Below are positions 1 to 8,116 of a stretch of 23,021 bases of DNA, piece after piece. Each line of letters starts with the position of its first letter. The stretch's first letter is position 1. This DNA comes from Methylophaga sp. (GTDB taxonomy: Bacteria; Pseudomonadota; Gammaproteobacteria; Nitrosococcales; Methylophagaceae). The notes under the pieces were generated by a model. That model was given only the letters and a program-made list of their open reading frames with translations, was not told the DNA's origin and searched no databases. The stretch is taken from positions 1 to 23,021 of the forward strand of contig NZ_JAUSCC010000120.1 of assembly GCF_030651745.1 (NCBI RefSeq). The letters are read 5' to 3'. The translations under genes were made by a program, and so were the position numbers.

Positions 1-1
1 A

Positions 2-25
2 CAATGGCTGCGCAAGCAAGGTTAA
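2..25 (+). CDS. C-terminal end of an upstream gene, possibly EnvC-like murein hydrolase activator (partial)
   Basis: The reading frame beginning at base 2 gives the peptide QWLRKQG followed by TAA at 23-25. A short basic tail of the type WLR(K/R) is common at the C-terminus of M23-family factors such as EnvC, and envC frequently lies directly upstream of ctpA in gammaproteobacteria. Only seven codons are inside the window, so the assignment rests on the tail and the neighbour. The next start codon is 24 bases downstream, which suggests one operon with ctpA. The product is an inference. Confidence 0.4.
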   Translation, partial: QWLRKQG

Positions 26-49
26 CTAGAAATAAGGAATGAAGTTCAT

Positions 50-1375
50 ATGCGCTTTTTGAAACGTGATTTTGCGCTGGTAACAGCGGGTGTCATTATC
101 GGCATCACATTGATTTTTGGCCAAATGGTGTTAGCCGATAAAAACCCTGTCGTTAAACCTGACTTGCCAATCGATGATCTAAGAGCTTTCTCTGAAATCT
201 TTGGTCGCATTAAAAGCAGCTATGTCGAACCGGTTGAAGACAAGACCTTATTGGAAAATGCCATTCGCGGCATGCTTTCGGGACTTGATCCGCATTCAGC
301 CTACCTTGACCTGAAAGAATTTAAAGATTTGCGCGAAGGCACTTCTGGCCAATTCGGCGGATTGGGTATTGAAGTCTCAATGGAAGATGGCTTTGTTAAA
401 GTCGTAGCTCCTATAGATGAAACGCCAGCCGCTGAAGCTGGTGTTAAATCCGGTGATTTAATTATTCGTCTGGACGACACGCCAGTGAAAGGTTTAAGCC
501 TGAACGAAGCTGTCGATATTATGCGCGGAGAACCTGGCAGCAAAATTTTGTTGACCATCATTCGTGAAGGGGCCGATAAACCACTTCAGCTTGAACTGAC
601 TCGCGCGATTATCAAAGTGAAAAGCGTTCGCTCAGAAACTCTGGAGTCCGGCTATGGCTACGTGCGCGTCAGTACATTCCAATCACCAACTGGCCAAAAC
701 CTGCGTGATGCGATTAATCAATTAAAAACCGATAATGGCGGTAAATTGAAAGGGCTGGTACTGGATTTACGTAACAATCCGGGCGGCGTTTTAGATGCGG
801 CCGTGGAAGTTTCTGATGCTTTTATCAATAAAGGGATGATTGTTTACACCGAAGGCCGTCTTCACGACTCTGATCAAAAATTCCATGCCAAACCTGGCGA
901 TATGTTAAATGGTGCGCCAATTGTGGTTCTGGTAAATGGCGGCTCAGCATCGGCTTCTGAAATTGTGGCCGGCGCGCTGCAAGATCACCAACGTGCCGTG
1001 ATTCTAGGTACTAAAACCTTCGGTAAAGGCTCGGTACAAACGGTTATGCCTTTGACCAACGATACTGCGGTGAAAATGACCACTGCACGCTATTACACGC
1101 CATCCGGCCGTTCAATCCAGGCTGATGGTATTGAACCGGATATCAAGCTGGATGCCCTGCAAATCAGTGCAGCCGAAGATAATGGTTTTCAGCCGTTGCG
1201 TGAAGCAGATCTGAGCCGCCATTTGGAAAATGGCTTGCTTGATCAACTGAATGAAACGGCTCCAAAAGAAGAAGCTGCGGACGAGGAAGAAAAACTGCCA
1301 TTAGCGTTACGTGATTATCCATTGTCTCAGGCATTGAACCTGCTGAAAGGCATGCATATTTTGAGCAAACGTTAA
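50..1375 (+). CDS. ctpA: C-terminal processing peptidase, S41 family (CtpA)
   Basis: A 441-residue periplasmic serine protease that trims or degrades envelope proteins from their C-termini. An N-terminal hydrophobic segment (about residues 8-29, cleavage likely near VLA-DK) is a Sec signal or anchor. A PDZ domain spans about 95-175, with the GGLGIEV carboxylate-binding region near 103-109. The S41 core follows at about 190-365. The catalytic residues fit the Prc/CtpA pattern: Ser301 in NGGSASASE, Lys326 in FGKGSVQ (25 residues later) and Gln330. The C-terminus is acidic and then basic. An AAGGAA-type ribosome site lies about 10 bases before ATG 50. yajL begins 13 bases after the stop, so the two are probably cotranscribed. 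The family call is firm; the substrate in this organism is unknown. Confidence 0.95.
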   Translation: MRFLKRDFALVTAGVIIGITLIFGQMVLADKNPVVKPDLPIDDLRAFSEIFGRIKSSYVEPVEDKTLLENAIRGMLSGLDPHSAYLDLKEFKDLREGTSGQFGGLGIEVSMEDGFVKVVAPIDETPAAEAGVKSGDLIIRLDDTPVKGLSLNEAVDIMRGEPGSKILLTIIREGADKPLQLELTRAIIKVKSVRSETLESGYGYVRVSTFQSPTGQNLRDAINQLKTDNGGKLKGLVLDLRNNPGGVLDAAVEVSDAFINKGMIVYTEGRLHDSDQKFHAKPGDMLNGAPIVVLVNGGSASASEIVAGALQDHQRAVILGTKTFGKGSVQTVMPLTNDTAVKMTTARYYTPSGRSIQADGIEPDIKLDALQISAAEDNGFQPLREADLSRHLENGLLDQLNETAPKEEAADEEEKLPLALRDYPLSQALNLLKGMHILSKR

Positions 1376-1388
1376 TTCAGGTTTTATC

Positions 1389-1943
1389 ATGGCAACCGTA
1401 CTGATTCCTTTAGCAGAAGGTTGCGAAGAGCTCGAAGCAGTGACTTTGATTGATCTACTGCGTCGAGCAGAGATAAATGTCATTACCGCGAGCTTGACCG
1501 AACATCAGCAAATTACCGCCAGTCGTGGTGTCCGTTTAGTAGCGGATACCACTCTGGAACAAGTAATGGATGATGAGTTTGATATGCTGGTTTTGCCAGG
1601 TGGACAACCCGGCACCAATAATCTTGATGCGGATCCACGTATTCACGGCCTGATTAAACGGTTACATAATGGCAACAAATGGATTGGTGCCATTTGTGCC
1701 GCACCAATGGTTTTAGCTCATGCAGGTCTGCTGAATGGGCGTAAAGTCAGTTGTTATCCCGGCGTACTTGAGCCTGCAGAATGGCCAGCAGTTCAATTCA
1801 GTAATGATGCTGTCGTTTGTGATAAAAAAGTCATCACTTCTCGTGGACCAGGAACCGCCATGGCTTTTGCCCTGATGATTATTGAAAAATTAATCGATGA
1901 AGCCACCCGTAACCAAGTCGAAGCGGGCCTCGTTATTCGCTAA
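1389..1943 (+). CDS. yajL: DJ-1/PfpI family protein, YajL-like
   Basis: A 184-residue cytosolic protein of the DJ-1/ThiJ/PfpI superfamily, linked in E. coli YajL to oxidative-stress protection and protein repair or chaperone activity. The nucleophile elbow cysteine is Cys103 in GAICAAP. The partner acid is Glu16 in GCEELE, aligned with DJ-1 Glu18. The VLPGGQPG loop (about 68-75) and the SRGPGT segment near the C-terminus are also family hallmarks. Length matches the family (about 185-196). It lies 13 bases after ctpA and 12 bases before the double-receiver gene, so all three probably form one transcript. The enzymatic activity of DJ-1 proteins (deglycase or glyoxalase) is disputed, so the family name is safer than a reaction. 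Confidence 0.9.
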   Translation: MATVLIPLAEGCEELEAVTLIDLLRRAEINVITASLTEHQQITASRGVRLVADTTLEQVMDDEFDMLVLPGGQPGTNNLDADPRIHGLIKRLHNGNKWIGAICAAPMVLAHAGLLNGRKVSCYPGVLEPAEWPAVQFSNDAVVCDKKVITSRGPGTAMAFALMIIEKLIDEATRNQVEAGLVIR

Positions 1944-1955
1944 AACGGAATCAGC

Positions 1956-2759
1956 ATGTATTCACTTGATGAGTCAGAACTCTCGATATTACTGGTTGAG
2001 CCATCTTCGGTTCAGCTAAAAATAATCATGCGTGAACTACGCCAGGCTGGCGTAGAAAAAATAGATGGTGTTCACGATGGTGCTCAAGCCATTGTCGCCA
2101 TGCAAAAATATCCCCCCGATCTGGTGATCAGCGCCATGTATCTGCCCGATATGACGGCGACCGAATTACTTGCTTCAATACGTCGCCTGGATAATCTTGA
2201 AAATACGCATTTTATGCTGATCTCCAGTGAGTCAAACATTGAAACCCTGGAGCCATTGCGCCAATCCGGGGTGGTCGCCATTCTACCGAAACCTTTCGAT
2301 CACGCGAATCTGCAAAGAGCTATCCGCACTACTCTGCAACACATAGATCCCGCCGAAATTGAACTGCAGAATTATGAAGTCGATCAGCTGGAAGTGTTAC
2401 TGGTGGATGATAGTTTGGTCTCGCGCAATCATCTTTGTCGTGTGTTTCAAAATATGGGGATCAACCAGATCCATCAGGCTGAAAACGGTATTGAGGCCAT
2501 TGAAAAACTCAAGCAACAGACTTTTGATCTGGTGGTGACCGATCTGAATATGCCCAAAATGGATGGTCAAGCTCTGGTGGAACATATCCGCAGTGAAATG
2601 GGCAATACCTTTGTTCCCATCTTAGTGGTTACCAGCGAACAGAATCAGACCCGTTTGGGCCAGGTGGAACAGGCCGGGGTATCTGCCATTCTTGATAAAC
2701 CATTTGAACCACAATCCATCCGTGAAATCTTGTACCGTGTTCTGGACGAACGTGCCTAA
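1956..2759 (+). CDS. Stand-alone tandem receiver protein (REC-REC), first receiver lacking the phospho-acceptor Asp
   Basis: A 267-residue protein made of two CheY-like receiver domains and no output domain. REC2 (about 145-267) is complete: acidic pair Asp151/Asp152 in LLVDDS, phospho-acceptor Asp196 in VVTDLNMP, Thr226 and Lys248 in DKPF. REC1 (about 10-130) has the fold but a damaged active site. The acidic pair is Glu15-Pro16, and the acceptor position is Ala60 (ISAMYLPDM where ISDM would be expected). Ser90/91 and Lys112 are kept. REC1 therefore cannot be phosphorylated in the usual way and may act as a docking or dimerisation module. No kinase lies nearby, so the partner is unknown. The gene ends 2 bases from the convergent metR stop. 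Confidence 0.88.
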   Translation: MYSLDESELSILLVEPSSVQLKIIMRELRQAGVEKIDGVHDGAQAIVAMQKYPPDLVISAMYLPDMTATELLASIRRLDNLENTHFMLISSESNIETLEPLRQSGVVAILPKPFDHANLQRAIRTTLQHIDPAEIELQNYEVDQLEVLLVDDSLVSRNHLCRVFQNMGINQIHQAENGIEAIEKLKQQTFDLVVTDLNMPKMDGQALVEHIRSEMGNTFVPILVVTSEQNQTRLGQVEQAGVSAILDKPFEPQSIREILYRVLDERA

Positions 2760-2761
2760 CG

Positions 2762-3658
2762 TTAGAGAGTAGAGAGTATCCTGGATTGTTTGCCGAGAGT
2801 TATAAACCGTTGTAAATAACCGACCTCTTCATCCGTCTCTCTGATAGCAGCAAACAGTTTTTTATCCAGGCCTTTTTTGCCAAGGCGTATTGCTTTTACC
2901 GGAAGGGTTTGACAAAACTCCAACGCCAACCAGTTAGGCAACACCGTTACACCCCTTTTTAAGGCCACCATTTGCACCATAATATCCATGGATTGCATTG
3001 CTTTACTTCGTGGATCAATACCCGCTGGCATTAAAAACTGAGTAAAGACATCCAGACGTTCGTGGGCTACCGGAAAGGTCAGCAATAACTCATTCTGTAG
3101 AGCTGATGCCTCAATATAGCTTTGCCGGGCTAATGGATGATTTTCTTCCACCAACAGCACCAGCTCATAATCAAACATCGGCTGGTAAAGCACTCCAACC
3201 TGATTAACCGCATCCGGTGTCACCAGCAAATCAATATGATGATTTAACAGACCTTCCATTCCGGAAAACTGGAATTGATGCACGATATCCACATCCATCT
3301 GCGGCATTTCCCGTAAGTAATCTGCCAATATTTTTTTCAGCCATTCATAACAGGGATGACATTCCACGCCGATGCGCAGTATTCCTGCACGGCCTTCAGC
3401 ATATGCCTGCAAGGTTTGTTCGGTCTGCTCTAAAACAGGTAAAACTTGCTGAGCTACCTGCAACATCAACTCGCCAGCCTGAGTCAGTCTTAATTTTCGT
3501 CCATCGCGCTGCCACAAACTGATTTCCAATTTCTGCTCAAGATAGCGGATCTGGTGTGATAAAGCAGATTGGGTGACAAATAATGCATTAGCTGCCGCCG
3601 TTAAACTGCCGTTTTCAGCCAATGCCTGAATAATGCGTAAATGCGCTCGCTCAATCAC
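2762..3658 (-). CDS. metR: LysR-family transcriptional regulator MetR
   Basis: A 298-residue LysR regulator with an N-terminal winged helix-turn-helix (about 1-60, VTQSALSHQIRYLE recognition region) and a C-terminal substrate-binding-like effector domain. It aligns well by eye with E. coli MetR, including the starting MIE..HL, the ECHPCYEWL segment and the PMFDYELVLL segment. MetR senses homocysteine and activates metE and other methionine genes. The start codon is GTG at 3656-3658, with only a weak upstream purine stretch. It is transcribed divergently from metE, the standard arrangement, and a MetR-type site (3662-3674) lies just outside its start codon. This placement is compatible with autorepression. 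Confidence 0.93.
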   Translation of the reverse strand: MIERAHLRIIQALAENGSLTAAANALFVTQSALSHQIRYLEQKLEISLWQRDGRKLRLTQAGELMLQVAQQVLPVLEQTEQTLQAYAEGRAGILRIGVECHPCYEWLKKILADYLREMPQMDVDIVHQFQFSGMEGLLNHHIDLLVTPDAVNQVGVLYQPMFDYELVLLVEENHPLARQSYIEASALQNELLLTFPVAHERLDVFTQFLMPAGIDPRSKAMQSMDIMVQMVALKRGVTVLPNWLALEFCQTLPVKAIRLGKKGLDKKLFAAIRETDEEVGYLQRFITLGKQSRILSTL

Positions 3659-3661
3659 TTA

Positions 3662-3674
3662 TGAATATATCTCA
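3662..3674. promoter_or_regulatory. Candidate MetR operator in the metR-metE divergent region
   Basis: The sequence TGAATATATCTCA matches the MetR consensus TGAA-N5-TTCA at 7 of 8 specified bases. It lies 3 bases upstream of the metR GTG and about 85 bases before the metE ATG. A plausible metE -10 (TACAAT at 3720-3725, 5/6 to consensus) would place it about 60 bases upstream of that start. No B12 riboswitch is visible in the 100-base gap. Confidence 0.5.
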
Positions 3675-3758
3675 TCAATTAGTTAATAATCATCATTATT
3701 ACTCATCAATCAAGCTGATTACAATGGGCTGCTTTAAAACCGATTGAGAGGATATCGA

Positions 3759-6038
3759 ATGGTCAGCACACATAATCTTGGCTTTCCCCGTATTGGCCGA
3801 CAACGCGAATTAAAATTTGCTCTGGAACAATATTGGCGAAGCGAAACAAATGCTGAGGCTTTAGAAGAAACCGGCAAAACACTTCGTTTACGGCATTTGG
3901 CTATCCAAGCTGAATTAGACTGGCAGCCCGTAGGTGATTTCTCGTTTTACGATCATGTCTTGGATACCAGTCAGCTGCTGGGCAATCTGCCAGCGCGCGT
4001 TGATAAAAATGCCGATGCGTTAACCCAATACTTTCAAGCCTCTCGGGGACAGGCAGGTTCTAACTGCTGTAATTATCAAATCGCTGCAGCAGAAATGACC
4101 AAATGGTTTGATACTAATTACCATTATCTGGTGCCTGAATTTACTGTTGATACCGACTTCTCGGCGCATCCTGAACGTTTGCTAACGCAAGTCAAAGAAG
4201 CTCAAACAGCAGGTCACCAAGTCAAGCCGGTTATGCTCGGTCCAGTTAGCTATTTATGGCTCGGGAAAAGCAAAGATCAAAGTGACAAACTGACATTGTT
4301 AGAAAAAATATTGCCGGTTTACGCTGAAATTCTTGGTCAGTTGGCAGCTAACGGTGTTGAATGGGTGCAGATTGATGAGCCGATTCTGGTAACGGAGCTA
4401 TCGGCAGAATGGCAGCAAGCTTTGCAAAAAACATATTTTTCCTTAGCAAAGACGGGGGTCAAACTGCTATTGACGACTTATTTCGGCCAGCTGCAACAAA
4501 GCCTGCAATTAGCCTGTGAACTCCCTACAGCAGGCTTACATATCGATGCTATTAATGCAGCAGATGAAATTACTCGAGTAGTGGATTGGCTGCCATCTCA
4601 TAAAGTGTTATCGGTGGGCATTATCAACGGACGAAATATCTGGAAAACCGATCTCAATCAGGCGCTTGATCTGCTGGAACCTATTCATAAACGGCTGGCT
4701 GATCGCTTATGGCTGGCGCCAAGTTGTTCATTGCTACATGTGCCGATTGATTTGGCGTCCGAGCAGGATCTCGATGCTGAGGTGCGTGATTGGTTAGCGT
4801 TTGCTGTACAGAAACTTGCTGAACTCCAACTATTAGCCACAGCACTCAATACCGGACGAGAAAGTGTTGCTGAGCAATTGGCTGAAAATAAACTGGCGAT
4901 TCAACGCCGTCAGCAATCGATCCGTGTGCATAATCCTGCGGTAAAACAACGTTGCGCAGCCATTCAGCCCGAACAGGCTCTGCGCCAAAGCGACTATGCT
5001 CAACGTGCTGCGATCCAGCAAGCTGATCTGCAATTACCCGCATTCCCGACCACCACCATCGGCTCGTTTCCACAAACCAATTTGATCCGTCAGGCGCGAA
5101 AACAATATCGCACCGGTTTAATTGGTGATGCTGAATATCAACAGCAGATGCACGCGGAAATTCGCTATGCAATCGATAAGCAACTTGATCTTGATTTGGA
5201 CGTATTGGTACATGGTGAAGCAGAGCGTAACGATATGGTCGAGTATTTCGGTCAACAACTGCAAGGCTTTGCCTTTACCGACAATGGCTGGGTTCAATCC
5301 TATGGTTCACGCTGTGTTAAACCGCCGATTATCTTTGGCGATGTATCACGCCCGGGACCGATGACTATAGAGTGGATCCGCTATGCCCAATCCCTGACCG
5401 ACAAACCGGTTAAAGGCATGTTAACAGGGCCAGTGACTATTCTTAACTGGTCTTTTGTACGTGACGATCAGCCACGCAGTGAAACCTGTAAACAGATTTC
5501 ATTGGCGATTCGTGATGAGGTCATTGATCTGGAAAATGCCGGCGTAAAAATCATTCAGATTGATGAAGCAGCACTCCGTGAAGGTCTGCCGTTGCGTCAA
5601 TCCCAATGGCAGGAATATCTCGACTGGGCCGTGGAAAGCTTCAAAATCAGTGCTAATGGCGTCACCGATAAAACGCAGATCCATACCCATATGTGTTATT
5701 CCGAGTTTAACGACATTATTGAAGCCATCGCGGCAATGGATGCTGATGTCATCACCATTGAAACATCTCGCTCGCAGATGGAATTGCTCGATGTGTTCCG
5801 TGATTTTGACTATCCCAACGCTATTGGACCGGGGGTTTACGATATTCATACTCCGAATATTCCCTCGGAACAGTCGATGGTGGAGTTGTTGCAACTCGCC
5901 GCACAGCGAATTGATAAACAGCAGTTATGGGTAAACCCTGATTGCGGTTTGAAAACACGCCGCTGGGAAGAAGTCGAACCAGCCTTGAAAGCCATGGTAT
6001 CTGCAGCGCGGTCACTAAGACAAAAACTGGCAGCATGA
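3759..6038 (+). CDS. metE: Cobalamin-independent methionine synthase (5-methyltetrahydropteroyltriglutamate-homocysteine methyltransferase)
   Basis: MetE transfers the methyl group of methyl-tetrahydrofolate polyglutamate to homocysteine without B12. The protein has 759 residues (E. coli 753). The N-terminal domain starts with [13 protein letters not shown]. The C-terminal catalytic domain starts near the [12 protein letters not shown] motif. All four zinc ligands are present: His644 and Cys646 in THMC, Glu668 in TIETS and Cys729 in NPDCGLKTR, with the same spacing as E. coli 641/643/665/726. I place the start at ATG 3759 because GAGAGG at 3746-3751 sits 7 bases upstream; an in-frame TTG at 3744 would put this ribosome site inside the gene. 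Divergent metR is the expected activator. Confidence 0.97.
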   Translation: MVSTHNLGFPRIGRQRELKFALEQYWRSETNAEALEETGKTLRLRHLAIQAELDWQPVGDFSFYDHVLDTSQLLGNLPARVDKNADALTQYFQASRGQAGSNCCNYQIAAAEMTKWFDTNYHYLVPEFTVDTDFSAHPERLLTQVKEAQTAGHQVKPVMLGPVSYLWLGKSKDQSDKLTLLEKILPVYAEILGQLAANGVEWVQIDEPILVTELSAEWQQALQKTYFSLAKTGVKLLLTTYFGQLQQSLQLACELPTAGLHIDAINAADEITRVVDWLPSHKVLSVGIINGRNIWKTDLNQALDLLEPIHKRLADRLWLAPSCSLLHVPIDLASEQDLDAEVRDWLAFAVQKLAELQLLATALNTGRESVAEQLAENKLAIQRRQQSIRVHNPAVKQRCAAIQPEQALRQSDYAQRAAIQQADLQLPAFPTTTIGSFPQTNLIRQARKQYRTGLIGDAEYQQQMHAEIRYAIDKQLDLDLDVLVHGEAERNDMVEYFGQQLQGFAFTDNGWVQSYGSRCVKPPIIFGDVSRPGPMTIEWIRYAQSLTDKPVKGMLTGPVTILNWSFVRDDQPRSETCKQISLAIRDEVIDLENAGVKIIQIDEAALREGLPLRQSQWQEYLDWAVESFKISANGVTDKTQIHTHMCYSEFNDIIEAIAAMDADVITIETSRSQMELLDVFRDFDYPNAIGPGVYDIHTPNIPSEQSMVELLQLAAQRIDKQQLWVNPDCGLKTRRWEEVEPALKAMVSAARSLRQKLAA

Positions 6039-6048
6039 CGTAAAAACA

Positions 6049-6084
6049 AAACCGGGTAGGGGTAATTAGCTTTTACCCGGTTTT
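6049..6084. terminator. Bidirectional intrinsic terminator between metE and the convergent LysR gene
   Basis: An 11-bp perfect stem pairs AAAACCGGGTA (6049-6059) with TACCCGGTTTT (6074-6084). It is followed by a T run on the + strand and preceded by A-rich sequence that serves the - strand. The right arm also encodes the last codons (KTG-stop) of the convergent LysR gene. Confidence 0.8.
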
Positions 6085-7005
6085 TGCATGCCATTTCTCC
6101 GGCAAATGCTCATATAGATAATCATAAAACGCGGCTACTTTAGGAGTATTGGCATATCGATCGGCCATGCAAAAATAAAACTCCAAAGGCTCAGCTTCTA
6201 CCTGAACCTCCGGAGCATGCTCAGCATTAAATAATTGCTGTAACTGCCCTGTTTTCAGATAGGGTTCTGCAACAAACGCTGCTAGTCGGGTTATGCCGCC
6301 GCCCGCTGCCGCCATTCTGGCCAATACATCAATATCATCACTTACTGCTGTGATTCTGATATCCGGTTCATAACGTCGGCCATCCCGAATAAAAGCCCAG
6401 CGGAAAATACGCCCATCCACCGGGATTCGAAACATCAAACAATCATGATTTAACAAGGCTTGCGGAGTATCCGGATAGCCCGCACGCTCAAGATAATCCG
6501 GTGATGCACAGAAAATAAAAGGTAACGTCGCAATGCGTCTGGCAACCAGACCATCCTGCAGCTGCTGACGAATGCGAATACTGATATCAACGCTTTCTTT
6601 GATGAGATCAATACGCCGATCGGTGGCGATCAACTCCAGACTGATTTGTGGGTAAAGCTGATTGAACCCTGGAATTAACGGTGCCAAAACATGCCGTGAA
6701 AATGCTGCTGAGCACGCAATAGTCAACTTGCCACCAACTTCACCTTGCATGGCAGATACTGCCTGTTTGGCTAGCTCCAGCTCGTTCAGCAAACCTTTAA
6801 CGCGCTGGAAATAGACCTCACCATTATCGGTTAAGGCCAAACTACGAGTGGTTCTCGTTAATAATCGGGCCCCCAATGCAGTTTCCAGTCGAGCAATATT
6901 TTGACTGGCCGCAGCTGCGCTGATTCCAAGTCGTCTTGCTGCCGCTGCAATGCTGCCAAGCTCTACAGCTCGAACAAATGTTTCCACACCTCGCATTGTA
7001 TCCAT
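6073..7005 (-). CDS. LysR-family transcriptional regulator, target unknown
   Basis: A 310-residue LysR regulator. The N-terminal helix-turn-helix spans about residues 1-62 (GSIAAAARRLGISAAAASQNIARLE), and the co-inducer-binding domain follows from about 90. The sequence style (LLTRTTRSLALTDNGEVYFQR, then DISIRI and DCLMFR) is that of the large DmlR/AaeR-like subgroup. The inducer cannot be read from it. ATG 7005 is used; a second ATG three codons later is possible. It is divergent from a small DUF2798 membrane protein across a 128-base gap that holds an imperfect palindrome, so that gene is the most likely direct target. Its last codons form part of the shared terminator with metE. Confidence 0.88.
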   Translation of the reverse strand: MDTMRGVETFVRAVELGSIAAAARRLGISAAAASQNIARLETALGARLLTRTTRSLALTDNGEVYFQRVKGLLNELELAKQAVSAMQGEVGGKLTIACSAAFSRHVLAPLIPGFNQLYPQISLELIATDRRIDLIKESVDISIRIRQQLQDGLVARRIATLPFIFCASPDYLERAGYPDTPQALLNHDCLMFRIPVDGRIFRWAFIRDGRRYEPDIRITAVSDDIDVLARMAAAGGGITRLAAFVAEPYLKTGQLQQLFNAEHAPEVQVEAEPLEFYFCMADRYANTPKVAAFYDYLYEHLPEKWHAKTG

Positions 7006-7073
7006 AAGCTTTTAACATCTTTTATTCTATTGTTTCGTAAGGTTAGCTTATGAGTCTTTATAGTGTCTAGCGT

Positions 7074-7105
7074 CTACTACTTACTTGGGACAAGCAGTAA
7101 AGTAG
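7074..7105. promoter_or_regulatory. Imperfect inverted repeat, candidate LysR operator
   Basis: The outer arms CTACT (7074-7078) and AGTAG (7101-7105) flank the inner arms TTACT (7081-7085) and AGTAA (7096-7100). Two unpaired bases separate the left arms. The repeat lies between the divergent LysR gene and the DUF2798 gene, 28 bases before the latter's ATG. Size and location fit a LysR-type binding site, but no consensus proves it. Confidence 0.35.
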
Positions 7106-7133
7106 CCAGCATTAAACGAGCAGGAGGCTGCAG

Positions 7134-7406
7134 ATGAAAAATAACTCTATTCCAACAATTGACGTGTCAGGTAAAAGTTTTGGCAAACTGCCAGCCAGAC
7201 TGACACCATTGGTTTTTGCTTTTTATATGTCAGCCATTATGGCAGCGTTGATGTGCTTAATTATTACAGCGGTACATCAAGGAGTTAATGGGCATTTACT
7301 GTTTGATGCGCTGGCTGCCTATAAAGTGGCGATGCCAGCAGCATTTGTGTGTATTTTGATCGTTCGTCCTTTGGTAATGGCTTTGGTTAAACGAACGGTT
7401 GCCTGA
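7134..7406 (+). CDS. Small DUF2798 family membrane protein
   Basis: A 90-residue protein with two hydrophobic segments (about 25-48 and 60-82), a basic end (LVKRTV) and the KLPARLTPLVFAF entry typical of DUF2798 proteins, a family of two-helix inner-membrane proteins with no known role. The start is well supported: AGGAGG at 7122-7127 sits 6 bases before ATG 7134. The gene stands alone on its strand. It is divergent from a LysR regulator, which probably controls it, and ends 5 bases before the convergent mfnB stop. The family assignment is by pattern only; the membrane topology is clear. Confidence 0.75.
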   Translation: MKNNSIPTIDVSGKSFGKLPARLTPLVFAFYMSAIMAALMCLIITAVHQGVNGHLLFDALAAYKVAMPAAFVCILIVRPLVMALVKRTVA

Positions 7407-7411
7407 AAAAG

Positions 7412-8116
7412 TCAGCCTGCTTTGGCCTTTGGCAACGGTGTATTGATCTGATTCTGTAGCTGTTTAGCGAGATCAGGATCCAGCCGATTGGTACGACGTT
7501 GCTGAAGGCACAAGGCACTACGAAACCCCAGATAATCTGCATCCAATGGTTTCAAAATCGTTATATCGTCCATCTTCAGTGCACCAGCTAAACCACACAA
7601 AAGGCCGGATTGTTTAGCTTCTACAATAAAGTCTTCCAATCGATGTAACGGTAAATGATTTAACAATCCCAGCCCATTTTTATGCGCGGTATCCAGCATC
7701 ACCCCGGCAAATCCGGCTTTTTTGAGTGCTGGTATCAAGTTCTGCTCTGGCAACTGGTCGGCAAATAAAACGGCAATGACCGGTGTTTGCAAAGTCTTAA
7801 TGTTAACCGCAAGTTGTTCAATGCACTGCAACAGTTCGGGCTCAGCAAATAAACCGATTTTAACGAAATCCACACCGGTAGCTGCCATATCATCAATAGC
7901 TGGCGCTATTACCTCTGCTTGCATAGTTAAATCACCGACCGTGGCACTGCACAGGCAACGTTTATTTATCCAGTGCACAATCTCTGCAACTGTTTGGTGA
8001 TTTAATGCCCCCAGAGCGCCTTGTGATGGATTTTTCATGTCCAGGATATCTGGCAGGTGCTCAACCAGTGTTTGTGCCTCCTCAAGCGACTGTACGCTCG
8101 CTAACCACTTAGTCAT
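7412..8116 (-). CDS. mfnB: (5-formylfuran-3-yl)methyl phosphate synthase (MfnB, DUF556/COG1891)
   Basis: MfnB makes 4-(hydroxymethyl)-2-furancarboxaldehyde phosphate from two glyceraldehyde-3-phosphates, the first committed step to the furan ring of methanofuran/methylofuran. The 234-residue protein is a TIM-barrel aldolase-like enzyme. Characteristic segments are DILDMKNPSQGALGA with the probable Schiff-base Lys28, SATVGDL, GVDFVKIGL with Lys86, and MLDTAHKNG with Asp142 and Lys146. It is the last gene of the four-gene C1 operon. Its ATG overlaps the DUF447 stop by 8 bases, which implies coupled translation. In bacteria this enzyme occurs mainly in methylotrophs that use the H4MPT/methylofuran route. 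Confidence 0.9.
   Translation of the reverse strand: MTKWLASVQSLEEAQTLVEHLPDILDMKNPSQGALGALNHQTVAEIVHWINKRCLCSATVGDLTMQAEVIAPAIDDMAATGVDFVKIGLFAEPELLQCIEQLAVNIKTLQTPVIAVLFADQLPEQNLIPALKKAGFAGVMLDTAHKNGLGLLNHLPLHRLEDFIVEAKQSGLLCGLAGALKMDDITILKPLDADYLGFRSALCLQQRRTNRLDPDLAKQLQNQINTPLPKAKAG

Noticed and set aside
3217..3522. Open frames of 60-130 codons opposite or inside metR, metE, gyrB, ndh and others (for example 3217-3522 and 5499-5894).
   Set aside because: They overlap well-identified genes in other frames, show no family features and lack ribosome sites. They are shadow frames.
3744..3758. Longer MetE N-terminus from TTG 3744.
   Set aside because: The extra codons contain the ribosome binding site for ATG 3759 and do not resemble the family.
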